Assembly: GCA_963978895.1 (NCBI GenBank)
Contig: OZ022242.1
Location: 23,542,663 to 23,606,662, forward strand
DNA from: Erpobdella octoculata
Taxonomy: Eukaryota > Annelida > Clitellata > Hirudinida > Erpobdellidae
Direction of reading: 5' to 3'
Length of the DNA stretch: 64,000 bases
How positions within the stretch are numbered: position 1 is the first letter of the stretch; every line of letters begins with the position of its first letter. The translations under genes were made by a program, and so were the position numbers. Below are positions 60,401 through 64,000 of this stretch, piece by piece. Under the pieces are notes generated by a model that made no database searches, had not been told where the DNA came from, and saw only the letters and a list, made by a program, of their open reading frames with translations.

Positions 60401-63289
60401 GTCGAATGTCTCGTGATATCGTGTAATTTGACAAGGTATTGAAAATTATTTATTTTCATTTTAAGTTGTTTGATACTATTGGAAAGCTTTTAGAGTATGT
60501 AGTTTATGAATATATTTATAAACTGTGCTAGTTCAAACGATATAATAAAACTAGTTCAAGGCAAAAGCATCAAAATTCAGAAAATTTTTCATTGATCGGC
60601 AGTATTTTTTTTAAGAAACGAGGTCGAGTTCAAACTACATATCGAAAAGTTCATCTCTGGTGCAAGTTGCAAATTCTTTTCTGTGTTTTTCTGCTACTTG
60701 CAACAGAAACTGTTTCTGTTCTTCATTTCTTGTTATCGATGAATTGAAATTCTGGATCAGGGCAACGCCACGTTCAGCAACATCATTAAAGCAAGCCAAA
60801 TTATTCACTAGCTTGGTGCCAGACAGGAATGAATCATTGTTTTTCCAAGAGTTAACTGGCAAATTCAGAAAACTGTCATCAATGCCTGCAGTTTGGATGA
60901 AGCTGCTTGAAATAGCTATATCCTCCAATGTTTCTGGAAGTGACTTAAGTAAATGTGGACCTCTTGCAGATTTCATCTTTCTCACAAGCTGAGTGTTCTG
61001 GTTGTTAGAAATTTTCTCTGACAGTGTAGCCAACTCTTGGCTTAAATACCACGAATGGCGTTTCATCATTTTAAGTCCAGTAGACTTTAGTGCATCATCA
61101 TCATATACTTTCAAGCGTTGGATTAGCAGTGCATCGACTACCAACCTACTAGTGAACCAGGATTGTATGTAAATTGTCACAACAAATCAATTAAATCTCT
61201 GAATTCCTTGGAATTCACAACCTGTCAGAGAAAAAGTTTGTTTATTTCCATCGAACAGAAGCTCAATTTTCAGCGAATATATCGCCTTCGCCATCCAGCG
61301 AGCACGATGTAAAACACCAGGTTTGCCCAGGGTTTTTCTCGGGCGCGAAGCGTGCGTCAAGGTCTGGTTTATTATAAATCTCTAAAATAGAAATGTTGGG
61401 AACTACCATCACATGTAAAATTGAGGGCTTCTTTAAAAGCCACATCATAGTGCAGCAGTAGACTCAGAACAATGTGCTTTTCAACCTCTGCCATAGGTTT
61501 GTTAAATAAGTTATCACTGTCAGTGTTTGTTGTTTATATTCTGTTAGGATACCAAATTGAATGGTTTTTAAGAAAATAATATTATTTATTATCACTATTA
61601 CAACTTTTGATTGTGTCACATATAAGATTTGCATTAGTTTCAAGTAGGGCTGTGCCGGTATACCGGTTATGCCGGTATTGAACAATCGGCATTCAGCACA
61701 TCACGCATAAAAGACAAAAGAGTGAAAGACCTACAGCAGCTCCTTGTTTGCTACACTTCAATTACCGACCGCGGACGGTAACACTAACGCACTCTCAAAC
61801 ACTACTTCTAGCCATTTTCAAGCTTTTGATATTATACCGGTAATGGCAAAAAACCAAACTGGCACAGCCCTAGTTTCAAGTTTTTATAGTATAGTATTTT
61901 AAAATTATATTTAGTAAAACTAAATATATAGATCTGGTATAAATATATATTGAAATGAATCAGTATAGATACAAATAAATGATATTTTTGCAGTCCATGC
62001 TGGCAGAAGGTAAAGGAAGGAAAATAGCAACTACAACCTCTGAAATGAAGTTTGAAATATTAAACAAGTCTGAAGTTGCATTCAAGTGTTATGCAAATTA
62101 TTTGCTGGTTTGGTCAACAACTGGTGAATATTCTTTATAATCTTATTATTATATTTAGCTACCACTTAATATTGATAGACAAAATTCATATAGCTACCGA
62201 AATAAAGGATTACTTGTTTTATTATGTAAACAATTAATCTATATATATAAAATAACTGTCTCTATGTATGTCCTTTATGCATTGCTACACGATTCATCTG
62301 ATTGAAAATGAAATTTTCACACAACCTTGAGAGTCAATAAAGGAAGGTTTTTGTGAGAGAAAAAAAATTGAGATTGTTCACAAATTGAACGGGAGAGCGA
62401 GCATGAACGGAAACGGGAAAGCAACCGTGAATGGGAGAGAAAGCGACTGGTAATGGGAGAGCAAGTGTGGAAGGAAACGGGAGCGAGAGAAAAACCTCTA
62501 AAAAATCCCGAGCAATGCCGGGTATCTCGCAATTCTTTGCAAAATCCATATATTGGACTTTTGAATTTTTCCAAGGATAGAGTGAATTGTAACGATTATT
62601 ATATATTTTATTATATGACAAGGAGAATGAGGTAGTAACAACATAAAATGGGTTTCATGAAATGCAAGTCACTAAGATACTGGTCATACCAGAGGAAAAC
62701 TTTGTAATGGTGTAAAGATTTATGATTGTAGAACTCGATCTGCACTCAATAACATTATCTCATAACTGAATTGCTGAAATTTTTAATACTTTAGTGAAGT
62801 GGGATGCATTAGAGCTATTTGGAGTGGAGAAGCTTGCTCCGGTGCTCGGAGACCACAAGTACTCGAGTCGTGTTCAAACAATTCTCGACAGGCCGATACA
62901 CATCAAACCCGATGAGGCATTTCCACAACCTCAGGTAAATTTGTTTGTTCTGAACCTTTTCTGTGTCAAATTGTTATCAACTATATTTATGCCATGAATT
63001 TTCAATTAAAAATAATTGATTTCTTCAGGATGTACCAAAAGACATTTTAAAAGAACTCAACATTGAAGAGGAATGTGTGGCGGACATTCCCCTTCACATC
63101 CACTGCTCCCAAGTCATTCTTCCTCGTCTTTTTCAGACAAAAAGTGGCTTGTCTTTCCGAAGGACTTGTCTGCAGAACGATTTATGTGGTGAAAATCATG
63201 AACAGGGAATAAATTCCCACAACATAGTTATAAATGCTCCCCTTCCGTTATTTTATTTGAAAACTTTGAAACGGTTAAAATTGGATTGA
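45495..63289 (+). CDS. RPUSD3: RPUSD3-type mitochondrial pseudouridine synthase-like protein
   Basis: Eight exons: 45495-45711, 50809-50853, 51041-51170, 52114-52221, 58921-59005, 61994-62123, 62795-62934, 63029-63289. They total 1116 nt, giving 371 aa. The ATG at 45495 begins a probable mitochondrial leader (MLKVSFFDLFTTVCKSFNVF). RluA-family motifs follow: HIVAFNKPNGLPMHS and PVLGDHKYSSRVQTIL, then DIPLHIHCSQVILPRLF near the C-terminus. The catalytic block HRLDxxTSG reads FSQNRLHSG, placing Asn where the catalytic Asp should be; as I recall, vertebrate RPUSD3 has also lost that Asp. The closest layout is RPUSD3, linked to mitochondrial RNA metabolism, rather than RPUSD4. Introns 1, 4 and 5 are loaded with TEs. 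Exons 4-6 are the least conserved and their borders least certain. Confidence 0.88.
45830..46450. other. GC-richer island, possible solo LTR
   Basis: This part of RPUSD3 intron 1 is less AT-rich than its surroundings. It contains GTATTATGTAATA/GTATTACGTAATA palindromes, a GGTCCAATATGTCGGGTA segment and an AATAAAATGC signal near its right edge. No ORF or terminal repeat is certain; a solo LTR is one reading. Confidence 0.3.
46615..46807 (-). mobile_element. Helitron 3' end fragment
   Basis: On the minus strand it ends CCGGGCAACGCTGGCCAACC then CTGCTAG before T, with the family hairpin. The inner part shares CCATGCCAAATGTTGTTTAGA with 13250-13290. The 5' end is not recognisable. Confidence 0.65.
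46909..47442 (-). mobile_element. Tigger/pogo-like element, deletion derivative
   Basis: Ends CCGTATATACTTGGGTATAA and TTATACCCGAGTATATACGG are inverted and flanked by TA on both sides (46907-46908, 47443-47444). It is 534 bp and keeps the transposase C-terminus. Confidence 0.88.
47065..47265 (-). pseudogene. Tigger transposase C-terminal fragment
   Basis: The frame contains FPKSLLKCGIANDVDGTEDD, the well-known KCGIsNalDGTEDD-type end of Tigger transposases, followed by an acidic tail with DENENDVEY-like residues. The DDE core is deleted. Confidence 0.75.
47860..48380. repeat. ~110-bp degenerate tandem repeat, about four copies
   Basis: The motif GGTTTCCAGGACCTCAA-TGTGG, with AAATACATTTT and an ATTTTTGAAAATTTGGT segment, recurs at about 47940, 48060, 48205 and (diverged) 48345. 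Confidence 0.6.
48399..49337 (+). pseudogene. LINE reverse transcriptase C-terminal half
   Basis: It starts within the RT palm: ELLFANDATL, where FADD is expected, so a catalytic Asp is Asn, followed by a frameshift near 48440. Then LTISLKKTQVMSQ, VDKFTYLGSSITSNLSMDAE, LLYGSETWTLYARQERRLN, FLGITWQDHVSSADVL and RLRWLGHICRMDDGRIPKDI follow. The C-terminus carries a CGKCGRSCGSRIG zinc-finger-like motif. The first ATG at 48521 is internal. This architecture is common in RTE-like LINEs of invertebrates; the exact clade is not settled. Confidence 0.85.
49338..49894. mobile_element. 557-bp TIR element with 8-bp target duplication
   Basis: The termini CATATATATAGAATAGATAT and ATATCTATTCTATATATATG are perfect inverted repeats for at least 25 bp. 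The flanks ATTCAGCC (49330-49337) and ATTCAGCC (49895-49902) are a perfect 8-bp duplication, and removal restores the LINE frame. It is non-coding. 8-bp duplications occur in hAT and P superfamilies; the terminus does not settle which. Confidence 0.9.
50040..50400. repeat. Degenerate GGCCAG-rich hAT-like repeat
   Basis: Repeated pieces such as ACTGGGCCAGGCCTAG, ACGGGCCAGTTCAAGCC and ACAAGCCAGGCTTGG resemble subterminal arrays of the 22750 MITE family (TCAGGCCAGG). No termini are visible. Confidence 0.35.
51230..52036. other. RPUSD3 intron 3, unremarkable
   Basis: AT-rich intron sequence without a recognisable element or exon. Confidence 0.4.
52664..54838 (-). pseudogene. hAT (Charlie/GTF2IRD2-like) transposase relic
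   Basis: Reading from 54838: MTVGRRIVDLADNIEPILKE; then after the nested element (from 53455) FSICLDESTDMADMAQLAIF (catalytic-region DEST motif), LTGITTDGAPAM, HCIIHQENVCTKQL, GLNHRQFKVFLEDL, YSEVRWLSS and LDLAFLVDISAHLNDLNYLL. This order matches hAT transposases related to GTF2IRD2. The start and the C-terminal dimerisation part are missing, and a stop lies near 52930. Confidence 0.88.
53464..54767 (-). mobile_element. hAT copy C of the TAAGC-TCTGCGTCCCG family
   Basis: Ends TAAGCTTCTGCGTCCCG and CGGGACGCAGATGCTTA with a perfect 8-bp duplication TTTTTGAC (53456-53463, 54768-54775). It is 1304 bp, non-coding, and inserted in the transposase gene of another hAT. Confidence 0.93.
54840..55292. 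repeat. Dispersed repeat (inverted relative to 11361-11640)
   Basis: 54840-55110 matches 11361-11640 inverted, including ACTTGCAAGATTTGCGTACAG and AGAGAAAGCCACACACAC. The rest to 55292 is AT-rich with nothing identified. Confidence 0.6.
55293..56381 (-). pseudogene. hAT transposase (ZBED-type), C-terminal 362 aa
   Basis: A single open frame of 362 codons covers the second half of a ZBED/Ac-like hAT transposase: SATPTRWNSTLEMIESLI, LACFLRPFKDLTELFS, and the C-terminal dimerisation block VYLTTSASSVPVESMFSTCG then RSALSADKLNQIVFIHDN. No BED finger or first catalytic part is seen; the reading starts at a TA tract (about 56385-56425). It lies antisense in RPUSD3 intron 4. The long uninterrupted frame suggests a fairly recent insertion or selection. 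Confidence 0.85.
56440..56575. repeat. GCCGGCGG-rich subterminal repeat
   Basis: Many copies of GCCGGC/GGCGGC in a 130-bp block stand out from the AT-rich surroundings. Similar CCGG-rich subterminal arrays occur in the hAT at 2471-3503. Its place suggests the 5' end of the hAT whose ORF lies at 55293-56381, but no terminus is certain. Confidence 0.45.
56679..56830. repeat. 15-bp minisatellite, ten copies
   Basis: Unit GGGATCAGTTGTCCT, with copies differing at one or two positions. The Gly-Ser-Val-Val-Leu repeat frames on both strands come from it. Confidence 0.93.
57302..57420. repeat. Tandem 20-24-bp palindromes
   Basis: CTGAATCTTTAAAGATTCAG, a perfect palindrome, occurs twice with a 30-bp period, followed by a degenerate third unit. 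Single-stranded it would form repeated hairpins. Confidence 0.85.
57774..58190 (-). pseudogene. BED-type N-terminal fragment of a hAT transposase
   Basis: After an acidic stretch and a KKARFTKTRP basic patch, the frame reads VHKRFTGVGADSKYNICSVI followed by LKGKNGTNLRKHGIKYAEYL. The spacing KGKNG-TNLRKH is the second half of a BED finger, but one Cys of the C-X2-C pair appears to be Asn/Ile and the last His is Tyr, so the finger is probably defective. The initiating codon is unclear. Confidence 0.6.
58374..58590. repeat. 20-bp minisatellite, about eleven copies
   Basis: Unit GTCATTTGTGATGGGAAGAG with small changes and occasional 1-2 bp length differences. One inverted unit (AATCACAAATGACTCTTTTC) lies at 57450-57470. 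Confidence 0.92.
59101..59670. mobile_element. ACCGGT-rich hAT MITE, 570 bp
   Basis: Ends TAGGGCTGTGCCGGTAT and ATACCGGCAGAGCCCTA, flanks GTCTATAT and GTCTCTCT (6 of 8 matching). The interior holds two ~110-bp copies of a TAGTACTTGATACTCGTACT array, itself possibly a nested element. Same family as 61645-61872. In RPUSD3 intron 5. Confidence 0.75.
59679..60335 (-). pseudogene. L2/CR1-like LINE, C-terminal RT fragment
   Basis: The minus strand reads YYHSRLDFCNAILANSPTYL, LQSVLRSAARIILRVP, SRLHWLPVKSRVLFKLNM and LRGLAPVYLSEAISKP, then after a frame break TSIGQRGFFSAPTAWNNLP and LKTVLFD. This is the standard L2/CR1 end. A 25-bp unit (GATGTTTTTATTCTTGGCAC...) repeated three times at 59935-60010 disrupts the frame. 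The 3' tail is a TTCTA repeat at about 59679-59695. Confidence 0.88.
60635..61310 (-). pseudogene. Orphan conserved-looking ORF, family not identified
   Basis: One minus-strand frame runs from about 61310 to 60635 with a single in-frame TGA near 61188. It reads RWMAKAIYSLKIELLF, VTIYIQSWFTSRLVVDALL, MMKRHSWYLSQELATLS, NDVAERGVALIQNFNSSITR and EEQKQFLLQVAEKHRKEF. I have the impression that similar proteins are numerous in invertebrate genomes, which would suggest a transposon-associated gene, but I cannot name a domain. It is antisense within RPUSD3 intron 5. Confidence 0.45.
61645..61872. mobile_element. ACCGGT-rich hAT MITE, 228 bp
   Basis: Ends TAGGGCTGTGCCGGTATACC and GGCACAGCCCTA, with a perfect 8-bp duplication GTTTCAAG (61637-61644, 61873-61880). 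Internal sequence is shared, partly inverted, with 59101-59670 (AAAAGAGTGAAAGAC, TCTAGCCATTTTCA). RPUSD3 intron 5. Confidence 0.92.
62238..62529 (+). mobile_element. Helitron, 3' terminus degraded
   Basis: Starts TCTATATATATAAAATAAC after an A, contains TGCATTGCTACACGATTCATC, TTTTCACACAACCTTGAGAG and the GGGAGAGCGAGCATGAACGG-type array, and ends near CCCGAGCAATGCCGGGTATCTCG, where CTAG is no longer intact. RPUSD3 intron 6. Confidence 0.8.
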
Positions 63290-63786
63290 GCAGGTGTTGA
63301 ACTAAAAAATTAAAAAATTTAATAGCTATTCATATAATTGAAGTCTGTGAAATTGTATAACTTGACCTATTAATATGAAATCTATGGCTTCATATTTAAA
63401 AAACCATAAAATTGAGAAAATTATAAAGTGGTTGACGATATCCACCCAGAACAAAATCGGATATTAAATAATTACAATCAGCACCATAATGTCATGGAGT
63501 CATGCACATCCTCTTACATTAATCTACATATCCCATCTAATGTCTATATCCATTGACAAATATAAAAAATGTAGTTACAAAAAATACAATTGTAAATAAA
63601 AACAGGCATTCTCAATTATTCATCCATATTGTAACTGTTCTCAGACAATCAATTCACTTTGTATCAGCTATCCATATCAACATTGATACAACTGCTACAC
63701 ACAGCTTTTAACAGGAAAATCCACCCAAGAACTTCTGAAACTCAAGCAGGCTATTTCCAGTCAATTAACTAAATGACACAGTGACA
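63290..63786. other. Convergent 3' region of RPUSD3 and the AN1 gene
   Basis: About 500 bp separate two stop codons on opposite strands. The 3' UTRs must lie here and may overlap. No other feature is seen. Confidence 0.45.
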
Positions 63787-63935
63787 TTAAATTTTTCCTA
63801 TTTTGGCTGCCACTATGGCTGGATTGTTTTTGCGAATTTCTTCCTGTCCTGATTCTTTGTAGTCAAACGTGCAGTCATGTGTGTCCGAGTACCTGTGCAA
63901 GCTGCAAAATAAACCACCACAACGACACGGAAAAC
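63787..63935 (-). CDS. ZFAND5/6: ZFAND5/6-type AN1 zinc-finger protein, last exon
   Basis: The acceptor TTTTGCAG precedes GFPCRCGGLFCSLHRYSDTH and DCTFDYKESGQEEIRKNNPA, ending AAKIGKI and a stop at 63787. This is the second half of an AN1 finger (C-X-C...C-X4-H-RYSD-X-H-X-C) and the conserved C-terminus of A20/AN1 proteins ZFAND5 and ZFAND6, which bind ubiquitin and act in proteasome and stress pathways. The A20 finger and first AN1 cysteines lie upstream beyond the window's right edge. Confidence 0.93.
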
Positions 63936-64000
63936 CTGCAAAAGAAATACGACCACATAAGAATCACTTCATGGACGTTTACTGCTTTTAAAAGGAAGCA

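Overview
This is a strongly AT-rich stretch of an animal nuclear genome. It carries the ends or whole of six conserved metazoan genes with GT-AG introns, and most of the remaining DNA is transposable elements (TEs), relics and simple repeats. The standard genetic code fits throughout. The gene set and element types point to a TE-rich invertebrate, but I cannot place it to phylum from this window. No rRNA, tRNA, CRISPR array or prokaryotic operon structure is visible.

Host genes, left to right. (1) First two coding exons of a coactosin-like actin-binding gene (6274-6515, minus), whose later exons I do not find. (2) A complete 13-exon WDR5 gene (16595-23846, plus, 365 aa). (3) A complete three-exon gene for mitochondrial ATP synthase subunit g, ATP5MG (34566-36448, plus, 113 aa). 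(4) A complete four-exon ABHD17-type protein depalmitoylase (39499-44639, minus, 295 aa). (5) A complete eight-exon RPUSD3-type mitochondrial pseudouridine synthase-like gene spanning nearly 18 kb (45495-63289, plus, 371 aa), head-to-head with ABHD17. (6) The last exon of a ZFAND5/6-type AN1 zinc-finger gene (63787-63935, minus), tail-to-tail with RPUSD3. All exon junctions were worked out by eye; the four complete gene models sum to whole codons.

Mobile DNA. 1.4-6.2 kb is a cluster of hAT pieces, AT microsatellites, a Tigger-like MITE and a young non-autonomous LTR retrotransposon (LTRs differ at one site) encoding a SAP-domain Gag-like protein. 7.5-16.5 kb holds a fold-back element, a P/THAP9-like relic, a LINE ORF1 relic and a hAT with another hAT nested inside. 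25.9-33.1 kb is a CsRn1-like Ty3/gypsy element with target duplication, interrupted by a hAT (perfect 8-bp target duplication) and a 5'-truncated LINE. The introns of ABHD17 and RPUSD3 are filled with hAT elements, Helitrons, a Tigger derivative, LINE fragments and MITEs, many with readable target duplications.

Recurring families: a hAT with TIR beginning TAAGC-TCTGCGTCCCG (three copies), short non-autonomous Helitrons inserted between A and T (at least five), ACCGGT-rich hAT MITEs (two), and a ~490-bp repeat with variable satellite cores. The host genes are not an operon; their link is only synteny, with ATP5MG and RPUSD3 mitochondrial by family and WDR5 nuclear chromatin machinery.
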